NCBI GenBank assembly: GCA_033791445.1
Contig: JASJGS010000114.1
Span: 1-64,000, forward strand
Length of the DNA stretch: 64,000 nucleotides
Source: JANTGF01 sp033791445
GTDB taxonomy: Bacteria; Bacteroidota; Bacteroidia; Bacteroidales; VadinHA17
Reading direction: 5' to 3'
Part shown: positions 26,930-35,062 of the stretch, piece after piece
Layout: each line of letters starts with the position of its first letter
How positions within the stretch are numbered: the first letter of the stretch is position 1
Notes under the pieces: model-generated
The model's database searches: none
Told to the model about the DNA's origin: nothing
Seen by the model: the letters and a program-made list of their open reading frames with translations, nothing else
Position numbers and translations under genes: made by a program

Positions 26930-27574
26930 TCAGGGTGCCAGTCGTTGCTTTTGCCAAACATTATTTTCCAGCTGATAGAGAATCCTGTCATTCAGTCGAT
27001 GTGGTCTACCCTGCCAAAATTCAATGGATTCAGGCTTTAATCGAAAACCACCCCAGTTCTTTGGTCGGATTATCTCATCTCCCTTCAACTCCTGCATCTT
27101 TTTTTGGAACAAATTTTCCAAAGAATCTCTTGAAGGCAAAGGCTTACTTTGTTCAGAAATAACAGCACTTATTCTACTTTCAAGGGGTCGACTCAGAAAG
27201 TAGGCATCAGATTCCTCTTCGCTTGTTTTACTTACTTCCCCAATAATAATAATTTGCCTGTCTAGATCCGGCCAGAAGAAATTCATTGATGCCATTGGGT
27301 TTTCCTGTATTTCTATTGCCTTTCTACTTGAATAATTTGTGTAAAAAATAAAGCCACTCTCAGAATAACTCCTTAGCAATACTACCCTGGAAGATGGCTT
27401 GCCTTTTAGGCTGGCCGTGGAAAGGGTTATGGCAAATGGTTCAGAAATATCGTTTGAAATAGCCTCATTTAGCCATTCTTCAAATAATACAATGGGCTTT
27501 CCTGGAAGGTCGTTCTCATTTAGGCTGTTGTTGGAATATTCCCTCCGGAATATTGAAAGATCCTTGTTTTCCAT
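26930..27574 (-). CDS. pdxH: pyridoxamine/pyridoxine 5'-phosphate oxidase
   Basis: 214 residues, the family length. Characteristic segments are S-S-R-V-V-L-L-R (FMN contact), F-Y-T-N-Y-x-S-R-K, A-S-M-N-F-F-W-P-x-L-x-R-Q, and the C-terminal signature with W-G-G-F-R-L-K-P and F-W-Q-G-R-P-H-R-L-N-D-R. It oxidises PNP or PMP to pyridoxal phosphate with FMN and oxygen, so it implies at least some oxygen use. It starts 7 bp after the YihY/BrkB gene and is likely cotranscribed with it. Confidence 0.96.
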   Translation of the reverse strand: MENKDLSIFRREYSNNSLNENDLPGKPIVLFEEWLNEAISNDISEPFAITLSTASLKGKPSSRVVLLRSYSESGFIFYTNYSSRKAIEIQENPMASMNFFWPDLDRQIIIIGEVSKTSEEESDAYFLSRPLESRISAVISEQSKPLPSRDSLENLFQKKMQELKGDEIIRPKNWGGFRLKPESIEFWQGRPHRLNDRILYQLENNVWQKQRLAP

Positions 27575-27581
27575 CTGAAAA

Positions 27582-28547
27582 TTAGTTGGCTTCAGTTCTC
27601 TTTTGTGGGAGCAACCCTTTCTTTTTATTTGCCGTAATTATGCTAGCATTTAATTCAAAGCCCAATAAAAGAGATATTGAGTTAAAATACATCCATAAGA
27701 GAATTACAATTAAGGTCCCAATGGAACCATATAGTTTATTGTATTGGCCAAAGTTATTTACATAGAAAGAAAATCCTAGAGATGAAATTACAAATAGCAA
27801 AGTGGCAACAATTGACCCGGGTGAAAAAAACTTCCATTCCTTTTTTTCCGCTGGGATTTGATAATATAAAATAGAGATTGAAAAAAATACCAGACTTATA
27901 AAAACTACCCATTTAGCTATCGAGAGTAAATAAAAAGTAAAATTCATTTGAAGAAGATTCAATTCTACAAATTTATTAAGGGCAACTTTTCCTATCAGAA
28001 TGATAAGAATTGCAGAAGTTATCATTATAATAATTATAAAAAGAAGTAGAAAAGAAGTTATTCTTTGGGATATCCAGGATCGAATCTTAAAATCGTGAAT
28101 TGAGACATTAAAAGCATTTATAACTGCATGAATACCATTTGTAGAGAAAATTATGGTGGTTAAAAACATGAAGAACAGTAAACCTCCGCTTCTCTGAGTA
28201 ATTACTTCAACAAGAGTTGATTCAAGTAATGAAAAGGCATTTGATGGCAATACATTTTCAAATATCGTCATAAGCTCAGTTTGGAAATTGGGGATAGGGA
28301 TAAATGGTATCAAAGTAAAAAGAAAAATAAATGTAGGGAGGGAGGCAAGGAGAAAATTGAATGCAATTGATGAGGCACGTGTAACCAGGGTTCCTGTTTG
28401 AAACCCCCTGATAAAAAACATAACGACATAGAATACGGAGATTCCCTGGAATCCGGGAAGTGAAAAACTTTCTAATACGGTACGAACTTTTCGGGTAAGT
28501 TTCTCAATCCCTTTTTTCTCCTTATGCCGTATAGAAGATAACATCAA
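27582..28547 (-). CDS. YihY/BrkB-family inner-membrane protein
   Basis: 321 residues with about six membrane helices (around residues 40-60, 90-110, 135-160, 180-205, 215-240 and 255-285). The family pattern is seen in A-S-S-I-A-F-N-F-L-L-A-S-L-P, the helix pair around the T-N-G-I-H-A-V-I-N-A-F-N loop, and the late L-Y-G-S-I-G-T-L-I-V-I-L-L-W-M-Y. The family was once wrongly called ribonuclease BN; its role is not settled and transport or export has been proposed. The start is one of two adjacent Met codons (28547 or 28544). Confidence 0.88.
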   Translation of the reverse strand: MMLSSIRHKEKKGIEKLTRKVRTVLESFSLPGFQGISVFYVVMFFIRGFQTGTLVTRASSIAFNFLLASLPTFIFLFTLIPFIPIPNFQTELMTIFENVLPSNAFSLLESTLVEVITQRSGGLLFFMFLTTIIFSTNGIHAVINAFNVSIHDFKIRSWISQRITSFLLLFIIIIMITSAILIILIGKVALNKFVELNLLQMNFTFYLLSIAKWVVFISLVFFSISILYYQIPAEKKEWKFFSPGSIVATLLFVISSLGFSFYVNNFGQYNKLYGSIGTLIVILLWMYFNSISLLLGFELNASIITANKKKGLLPQKRTEAN

Positions 28548-28560
28548 TTGTAATTATTTA

Positions 28561-28650
28561 TTAAGATAAAGGCTTGTGCGATTGGACTTATTAACAGTCT
28601 AACCAAGATTATCAAGTATTTAGATTTCAATCGCACAACCGCTTAAGATA
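28561..28650. repeat. small inverted-repeat element between yqeY and brkB
   Basis: TTGTGCGATTG (28574-28584) and CAATCGCACAA (28628-28638) are perfect 11-bp inverted arms around 43 bp. An 8-bp direct repeat TTAAGATA flanks them (28561-28568 and 28643-28650). TTAGATTT also recurs at 28620 and 28651. The size and flanks resemble a miniature inverted-repeat element, but a structured leader or terminator of the yqeY operon is equally possible. Confidence 0.5.
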
Positions 28651-28656
28651 TTAGAT

Positions 28657-29106
28657 TTATTGCATTAATGATTTTTTTACAATTTCTGAAATTCTTTTCC
28701 CGTCAGCTTTTCCAGATAATTCTTTTGAGGCAAGGCCCATAACTTTGCCCATATCAGCCATTGATTTTGCCTCTGAATTGTGAATTATCTTACTGATAAC
28801 TTCTTGAAGTTCTTCATCGGAAATTTGTTTTGGCAGATAATTGCTAATTATTTCAGCCTCCATAATTTCTTTTTCGTATAAATCCTGCCTTTTTTGTTGA
28901 TTATATATTGTTGCTGAATCTTTCCTTTGTTTAACTAGTTTCTGAAGGAGGTTGATTTCAAACACTTCATCCATTTCCTTGCTTCCTTTATCTGTTTTTG
29001 CTAGAAGAATGGCTGATTTAACTGCACGGAGGGCCTCAAGCTTTTCTTTATCTTTTGCCTTCATGGCCGTTTTGATATCCTCCATTATCTTTTTTTCGAG
29101 ATCCAT
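28657..29106 (-). CDS. yqeY: GatB/YqeY domain protein
   Basis: 149 residues from the ATG at 29106, the usual size of YqeY proteins. The sequence starts with the typical L-E-K-K-I-M-x-D-I-K-x-A-M-K-A-K-D, has L-R-x-x-K-S-A-I-L, and ends with the compact helical GatB-tail domain (M-G-K-V-M-G-L-A-S-K-E-L-S-G-K-A-D-G). It is thought to bind tRNA or assist amidotransferases; the actual role is unproven. It starts 34 bp after nadC in what looks like a DUF4783-nadC-yqeY operon. A frame beginning at 29148 would overlap nadC and is less likely. Confidence 0.92.
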   Translation of the reverse strand: MDLEKKIMEDIKTAMKAKDKEKLEALRAVKSAILLAKTDKGSKEMDEVFEINLLQKLVKQRKDSATIYNQQKRQDLYEKEIMEAEIISNYLPKQISDEELQEVISKIIHNSEAKSMADMGKVMGLASKELSGKADGKRISEIVKKSLMQ

Positions 29107-29140
29107 AGATTTAATGTTTTTATCTTGGGGTTTAAATTTA

Positions 29141-29986
29141 CTATACAATTACTTTCAAGCTCATATCCAGGCTTTGAATTTGGTGTGTGAGGGCACCTAC
29201 TGATATAAAATCAACACCACACAGTGCATAATCTCTTATATTTTTTAAAGTAATTCCGCCTGATGATTCTGTTTCGACCTTTCCTCCAATAACTTCAAGG
29301 GCCTCAATTGTTTCTTCTATGGAGAAATTGTCCAACATAATTCGATCAAAACCGCCATGATTTAATACTCTTTTTACATCATCGAGAGATCGGGTTTCGA
29401 TCTCGACAGGCAAATTCAGTTTATTATTTTTTAAATAGAGATGAACCTGATCAATAGCATTCTCAATACCACCTGCCATATCGATATGATTATCTTTAAG
29501 CATAATCATATCGAACAAACCAATTCGGTGGTTGGTTCCACCTCCAATCTTTACAGCGGATTTCTCAAAGTACCTAAGTCCAGGAGTTGTTTTGCGTGTA
29601 TCAAGGATTTTAGTCTTTAACCCATTAAGTTCTTTGACATATATCCCTGTTTGGGTAGCAATACCACTCATTCGTTGCATAAAATTCAGAACCAGTCGTT
29701 CCGCTTGCAAAATGGAGCGAGAACTACCTTCAACGGTAAAAACGATATCACCGGGTTCAATATAAATTCCATCCTCCAGGTTTACTTTTATGAGTAGTGT
29801 TGGATCTATGATTTTAAATACTTCCACAGCCACTTCAACACCGGCTAAAATCCCCTGATCTTTTACTAAAAGTTTTGCTTTGCCAATTGATGCCTCTGGA
29901 ATACAGGCTAATGAAGTATGATCTCCATCTCCTGCATCCTCATCAATAGCGATTTGGATAAGTGCCTTTTCAAATTGGTTAATCAT
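29141..29986 (-). CDS. nadC: nicotinate-nucleotide pyrophosphorylase (carboxylating)
   Basis: 281 residues. The quinolinate phosphoribosyltransferase signature is visible: E-D-x-G-D-G-D-H-T-S near residue 17, R-x-V-L-N-F-M-Q-R-M-S-G-I-A-T, L-D-T-R-K-T-T-P-G-L-R, K-x-G-G-G-x-N-H-R-x-G-L-F-D and L-K-D-N-H. It makes nicotinate mononucleotide from quinolinate and PRPP in de novo NAD synthesis. nadA and nadB are not in the window. Its start overlaps the preceding DUF4783 gene by 8 bp, suggesting translational coupling. Confidence 0.96.
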   Translation of the reverse strand: MINQFEKALIQIAIDEDAGDGDHTSLACIPEASIGKAKLLVKDQGILAGVEVAVEVFKIIDPTLLIKVNLEDGIYIEPGDIVFTVEGSSRSILQAERLVLNFMQRMSGIATQTGIYVKELNGLKTKILDTRKTTPGLRYFEKSAVKIGGGTNHRIGLFDMIMLKDNHIDMAGGIENAIDQVHLYLKNNKLNLPVEIETRSLDDVKRVLNHGGFDRIMLDNFSIEETIEALEVIGGKVETESSGGITLKNIRDYALCGVDFISVGALTHQIQSLDMSLKVIV

Positions 29987-30374
29987 TCTCCGTTTCGATG
30001 CGAAATTGATGAATGAGAGATTTTCCGTTCGCTGTTTTCAAAAGAAAATAGACTCGATAAGTATTATCTGAAGTAATCAAATTTCCTATACCGTATTTTG
30101 ATTCAGCTTTACCCCCCTGATGTAATAATGAAAATTTTCTGGGTGGATTTTTTGAGAAGAAATCTTTCAGGATCATCTCAGCCTGAACTTTATTGTAAAT
30201 TCCTTCCTTATCAATTATAACCATTTCTACATTACTATTCATGTAGCTGCAAAGATCTTTAGCATTTCCTTCCTTTAATGCCAGGTTGATACCACTTGGA
30301 ATATCTCCCGTATCTTGAGAAAAAGAAGATGAGTATACCAGACATAACAATATTAAAAAAGCAGTTTTTTTCAT
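29979..30374 (-). CDS. DUF4783 protein, secreted
   Basis: 131 residues from the ATG at 30374, with a signal peptide (about 1-19, ending S-S-F-S-Q). The mature part looks like an NTF2-like alpha+beta domain: an early helix with L-K-E-G-N-A-K-D-L, then strands with K-F-S-L-L-H-Q-G and Y-R-V-Y-F-L-L-K. I recall this as the Bacteroidota DUF4783 family; function is unknown. It shares an operon and an 8-bp overlap with nadC. A longer frame from 30395 adds seven residues before the signal peptide. Confidence 0.8.
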   Translation of the reverse strand: MKKTAFLILLCLVYSSSFSQDTGDIPSGINLALKEGNAKDLCSYMNSNVEMVIIDKEGIYNKVQAEMILKDFFSKNPPRKFSLLHQGGKAESKYGIGNLITSDNTYRVYFLLKTANGKSLIHQFRIETEND

Positions 30375-30669
30375 CCTGAATTTATTTGTAATCAATAAAT
30401 CGCTTCATTTTACAGGTTCAAAAACCAAACCAATTTGAGTGCAATTTAGTAATTTTAGTTAATATGATTTACGAATTTAACTTATCATGGTTCTGATTTG
30501 TACTGCAAATTATTCATTTTACATAATTTTAAGCAGTTCCAAAGCTGATAATATTTATTATTAATGTGTCAGCAATTTCATTAATTTTGGAAAGAATCTC
30601 TTAATTTGCGGTCTGATTCAATTTTACAATTGAAGGGTTAAATTATTATTGCTCAATATCATCATCCGA

Positions 30670-31143
30670 ATGAAGTTTGCATTTTTACTTTCTGGAAAAA
30701 CAAAAAAAGATTACCTGTCAGAAGGAATGAAGGTTTATGAACGTAGGATTAGCCGCTATGTTCCTTTTGGCATTGAAATTGCTCCTGAAGTTAAGAAGAA
30801 GGGGAATTTTACCGAGCAGGATGTAAAGAAAAGGGAAGGCGACATTTTATTAAAAAGGATTCCCCCGGGTGTCTTTTTGGTTCTGTTAGATGAAAGAGGA
30901 AAGGAATTTAATTCTGTTCAGTTTTCAAACTATATAAATAAGCACCTGGTTGAAACGCGGAAAGACATAATTTTTGCAATTGGTGGTCCGTATGGTTTTT
31001 CCGAAGAAATATTGAAAAGGGCAGATATGAAGATTTCACTCTCAAAAATGACTTTCTCTCATCAAATTATACGACTTATTTTTTTAGAACAATTGTACCG
31101 GGCATTTACCATACTTAAAGGAGAACCATATCATCATGCTTGA
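30670..31143 (+). CDS. rlmH: 23S rRNA pseudouridine-1915 N3-methyltransferase
   Basis: 157 residues, almost exactly the family length. SPOUT-knot signatures are present: L-L-D-E-R-G-K-E-F-N-S-V-Q-F-S, F-A-I-G-G-P-Y-G-F-S, and the C-terminal F-S-H-Q-I-I-R-L-I-F-L-E-Q-L-Y-R-A-F-T-I followed by P-Y-H-H. It methylates pseudouridine 1915 in helix 69 of 23S rRNA after subunit joining. The ATG at 30670 gives the standard N terminus (M-K-F-A-F-L). The histidine kinase gene starts 53 bp downstream. Confidence 0.96.
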   Translation: MKFAFLLSGKTKKDYLSEGMKVYERRISRYVPFGIEIAPEVKKKGNFTEQDVKKREGDILLKRIPPGVFLVLLDERGKEFNSVQFSNYINKHLVETRKDIIFAIGGPYGFSEEILKRADMKISLSKMTFSHQIIRLIFLEQLYRAFTILKGEPYHHA

Positions 31144-31196
31144 TATTGGGATATTATTTTTATATTTTAGAATAATTATTATCAGTACCTGAAAAT

Positions 31197-34100
31197 TTGA
31201 AAAGAAGATCATACATACTGCCGGTTTCCTTAATTTGCATACTATTGTTCCTTTCAGGGTTTTTCCTTGAAAAAATGCAAGACCGCTTAATTAATCCGGA
31301 AAAGAAAATTCAACATTTTGAAAAGGTTTTATCTGTTAAGGAGGAAAAGATGAATCAGGTTCTTGAGCTTGCCTCGAGTAAACTTAAAAACTTTTCATTG
31401 GAATCAGATTGCATAGAATCAGGTAAGATTGAGAGAAAATTGAAGAAGAATGGTTTTGTTTTGTTGCATTTTTATTTTGATACCTTAACAGTATGGTCAG
31501 ATAAAAGCATACAAATTTCAAATTTGTATTCACAATCAAAATTGAATAAACCTATTGTCTTCCTTGGAAATGCATGGTATAAAACTGTAAACCTGGAAGA
31601 TGGTGATGGGCATCATCTTACCGGGCTAATTCTATTGAAACATAAATATGTTTATGAGAACAAGTTTTTGCATTCAGGATTCCAGAAGAAGTTTCGAATT
31701 CCTGCCTGTGTTGAGCTTTTACCAAACCCGGTAGAAGGGGGCAAAGTGGTATTAGATGATAAGGGAGAATTCCTTTTCTCCTTATTGTTTAATAAGCAGC
31801 CAACTTGCTTAAATGCAGACTTTCATTGGCCCGCTTACCTGTATTTTGTTGGAATCTTAATGGCCTTACTCCTTATACGCTTGCTTTTTAAAATCCTGCG
31901 TAAGAAGATTAGTCCCAATTTGCTATTGCCGCTATTAGTACTTTTACTAATTGGGATGAATTTCATGATATTTTATCTGAAAATACCAGCCCAGTTATTT
32001 AATCTGGAATTATTTTCACCCTATTATTTTGCATTTTCAAGTAGGTTTTCTTCAATCGGGCACTTACTCGTTTCATCCTTGTTTATTTTCTTGATCTCCT
32101 ATATTTTTTACAAAGATTTTAATTTGAGACAAGTTGTAAAGAATAAGGAGAAATATGGGGATTTATTTAATTCGGTAGCATTAATTTCTGGAGCTCTTTT
32201 CTTTGTTATCACTGTATATCTATTTAAAAACCTGATACTCAATTCAAATGTTAGTTTTGAACCCTATAAAATAATAAGAATTAGCTATCTGAGCCTTACA
32301 GGGTATTTCGCGATAGTTCTTTTGTTCATATCTCTCGGACTATATCTATTTAAGGTAATTAACGAAATTAAAAAACAAGGTTTGGGTAGACCATTCATTA
32401 TTCCCTTTGCGGCAGTTCTTGTCTTTTTTATATTTATTCACTTCCTAGTATATTCCCAGCTTGATTTATACAGTATCGGATTTTTCTTTCTTTTGGTTTT
32501 AGCCATATATCGACTTGCTCCCGGACTTCCATATGCATCTCTTGTTATATTCTCCATTTTATTTGGACTTTATTCAACCTTTATAGTCATCGATAATTCA
32601 GAGAAGAAAGAATTAAATACAAGGAAAGTCCTTGCTCTAAACCTGAGCTCGGATACTGATCCGGTTGCAGAACATTTGTTGGATAAGCCCGGAAGGGAGC
32701 TACTTCAGGATGAGGGGCTTAAAACTTTAATGAAAGTAAGTGATTTTACAGATAGGGATGTCCAAAAGATTTACAATTATTTACAATATAAATATTTTGA
32801 TGGCTTTTGGGAAAAATTCGATTTAAATATCACCCTTTGTAATTCAAATTCAAGCCTGTTAATTGATGGTACAACAGAAGAACACTGTTTTACTTTTTTC
32901 GAGAATATGGTCGACGATGAATCCCTTTCTCCGCTTGGAAATGGCTTTTATTTCATGGGTACTCAGAGTGGAAAATCAAGTTTTTTCGGATCATTCTTAT
33001 TCCCAGATGAGGACGATGAGCCACAAAATGGCCTTTTTATCAGGCTTGATTCGAAATTAATTTATCAGCAACTGGGTTATCCTGAATTATTATTGGACAA
33101 TTCACTCTATAGGCCAAGCGTGCTTGATGAATATTCTCATGCAAAGTATAAAAATGGAAAGTTAACGGTTCAGGTGGGAGAATTTAAATATAGTCTAAGT
33201 GATAAGGTCTTTCAGGACTCAAATGAGGAGTTTTCAGTAACTTATAATGCTGGCTACAACCACCTTGTCTACCGTATGCCTGATGATTCCATGGTGGTTG
33301 TTAGCCAGAAGCAAATAACTCTAATAAATCTATTGATATCCTTTTCTTATTTGTTTGTATTTCTTTTCCTTGTTTCAAACCTGATTTATCTGCTGGCATC
33401 TTTACCCTATTTTGACTTCAAACAGCCTCCCTTATTGAAATATAAGATACAGCTTTGGATGATTTCATTTCTTTTTGTTTCGTTGATCCTAATTGGTGCG
33501 GGGATCATTTATTTTAGCATCAATCAATACAGGGGCAACCAATATTTAAATTTAAGTGAGAAAATTCAATCTGTTTATATTGAATTGGATCATAAATTGG
33601 GCCTGGAGCCACAAATCTCGAAGAATTGGTCTTCAGACCAATATGCAAGTCTTGATGAACTATTAATTAAGTTTTCAAATGTATTTTATTCCGACATTAA
33701 CCTATATGATATTGAAGGGAACCTTTTAGCTACTTCTCGCCCTGAGATTTTCAGTAATGGATTGTCCGGGTACAAGATGGATTACACGGCATATCGTGAA
33801 CTTGTAATTCGCAAACAGGCAGAATATGTTCACGAAGAGATTATAGGTGATCAGGTTTTTTTATCTGCTTATCTACCCTTCACCAATCAGGATAAACAAT
33901 TGCTGGCATATCTAAATTTGCCTTACTTTACGAAACAGAATACTATTACCCGAGAAATAACCAATCTGGTTGTTGGTATTGTGAACTTTTCTATGGTCTT
34001 GATTTTAATTTCAATAATTCTGGCCGTAATTATTTCAAACCAGATTACCAACCCATTAGGACTGATCCAGAAAAAAATCGGTGAAGTTAAACTGGGCAAA

Positions 34101-34889
34101 AAGAACGAACCCATTTATTATAAAGGGCAGGATGAGATAGGGAGTTTGATCTCAGAATACAACAGGATGATTGATGAGCTTGCTGAAAGTGCGGGGGCTT
34201 TAGCAAAATCAGAACGAGAAAGTGCCTGGCGTGAAATGGCTCGTCAGATTGCTCATGAAATTAAAAATCCATTAACTCCCATGAAGTTGAGCATCCAACA
34301 TTTGCAGAGATCCTGGAAGGATAAATCCCCTGACTGGGAAGCACAGTTGGAGAAGATTAGTCAGACTGTTGTTGAACAAATTGATCACCTTTCTTCGATT
34401 GCCTCGGCCTTTTCAAATTTTGCTGAAATGCCAGGTACAAAAAATTCCAATGTTGATATAATTTTAGTGATCAGGAATACGGTTTCTTTATTCTCAAACA
34501 ATAAAAGAATTAGTTTCAATCTTGATTTACATAAGCATGAAACTGCTTTAGTATATGCCGATGAGAGTCAACTCATAAGAGTGTTTAACAACCTGGTAAA
34601 GAATGCCATTCAATCTATTCCTGAAAATAGTGATGGAATGATACGAATTGACCTTGAAGTTGAAGCGGGTATGGTTGTGGTTTCAATTGAGGATAATGGA
34701 CAGGGTATTCCAGATGAACTGGAAGATAAATTGTTTGAGCCAAACTTTACAACCAAATCAAGTGGTATGGGCCTTGGCCTTGCCATAGTTAAGAAGATTA
34801 TTGAGGATGCAAAAGGAAATATTCGGTATGATACCAAGTTGGGGGAAGGAACAACCTTTACTATTGAGCTTCCAGAACAGAAGAGGTAG
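31197..34889 (+). CDS. large NtrY-like sensor histidine kinase
   Basis: 1230 residues, larger than typical NtrY (about 750). One helix near 8-25 is followed by a periplasmic domain, seven or so helices between about 210 and 460, a second periplasmic domain, two helices near 705-775, an extracytoplasmic sensor segment and a last helix near 925-945. HAMP, HisKA and HATPase_c follow: phospho-acceptor His1020 in A-H-E-I-K-N-P-L-T-P, N box N-L-V-K-N-A-I, G boxes D-N-G-Q-G-I-P and G-M-G-L-G-L-A-I. The start is TTG at 31197. No response regulator gene is adjacent, so it is an orphan kinase here. Signal unknown. Confidence 0.88.
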   Translation: MKRRSYILPVSLICILLFLSGFFLEKMQDRLINPEKKIQHFEKVLSVKEEKMNQVLELASSKLKNFSLESDCIESGKIERKLKKNGFVLLHFYFDTLTVWSDKSIQISNLYSQSKLNKPIVFLGNAWYKTVNLEDGDGHHLTGLILLKHKYVYENKFLHSGFQKKFRIPACVELLPNPVEGGKVVLDDKGEFLFSLLFNKQPTCLNADFHWPAYLYFVGILMALLLIRLLFKILRKKISPNLLLPLLVLLLIGMNFMIFYLKIPAQLFNLELFSPYYFAFSSRFSSIGHLLVSSLFIFLISYIFYKDFNLRQVVKNKEKYGDLFNSVALISGALFFVITVYLFKNLILNSNVSFEPYKIIRISYLSLTGYFAIVLLFISLGLYLFKVINEIKKQGLGRPFIIPFAAVLVFFIFIHFLVYSQLDLYSIGFFFLLVLAIYRLAPGLPYASLVIFSILFGLYSTFIVIDNSEKKELNTRKVLALNLSSDTDPVAEHLLDKPGRELLQDEGLKTLMKVSDFTDRDVQKIYNYLQYKYFDGFWEKFDLNITLCNSNSSLLIDGTTEEHCFTFFENMVDDESLSPLGNGFYFMGTQSGKSSFFGSFLFPDEDDEPQNGLFIRLDSKLIYQQLGYPELLLDNSLYRPSVLDEYSHAKYKNGKLTVQVGEFKYSLSDKVFQDSNEEFSVTYNAGYNHLVYRMPDDSMVVVSQKQITLINLLISFSYLFVFLFLVSNLIYLLASLPYFDFKQPPLLKYKIQLWMISFLFVSLILIGAGIIYFSINQYRGNQYLNLSEKIQSVYIELDHKLGLEPQISKNWSSDQYASLDELLIKFSNVFYSDINLYDIEGNLLATSRPEIFSNGLSGYKMDYTAYRELVIRKQAEYVHEEIIGDQVFLSAYLPFTNQDKQLLAYLNLPYFTKQNTITREITNLVVGIVNFSMVLILISIILAVIISNQITNPLGLIQKKIGEVKLGKKNEPIYYKGQDEIGSLISEYNRMIDELAESAGALAKSERESAWREMARQIAHEIKNPLTPMKLSIQHLQRSWKDKSPDWEAQLEKISQTVVEQIDHLSSIASAFSNFAEMPGTKNSNVDIILVIRNTVSLFSNNKRISFNLDLHKHETALVYADESQLIRVFNNLVKNAIQSIPENSDGMIRIDLEVEAGMVVVSIEDNGQGIPDELEDKLFEPNFTTKSSGMGLGLAIVKKIIEDAKGNIRYDTKLGEGTTFTIELPEQKR

Positions 34890-34998
34890 TTCTAATACCT
34901 GATTTAGACTGTTAGATTGCATTTCCTTCATTTTAAGATGCAATTTCAGGCCCCACTTCTTTTAAAATCATTTTATTTTAAAATCAAATGGAACTTCT

Positions 34999-35031
34999 TT
35001 TGTCAAATTACGTATTTATATAATATATTTG
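34999..35031 (+). promoter_or_regulatory. promoter of the T9SS surface-protein locus
   Basis: TTTG (34999-35002), a 21-bp spacer and TATATTTG (35024-35031) match the Bacteroidota consensus at both elements. Initiation would be near 35038, about 25 nt before the TTG start codon at 35063. Confidence 0.7.
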
Positions 35032-35062
35032 TGCTAGCAGTAGAATTGTAAACCCAAAGACC

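Noticed and set aside
34960..34986. Direct repeat TTTTAAAATCA before the T9SS promoter
   Set aside because: The sequence is simple A/T-rich, within a region where such repeats arise by chance, and no regulator binding such a site is known to me.
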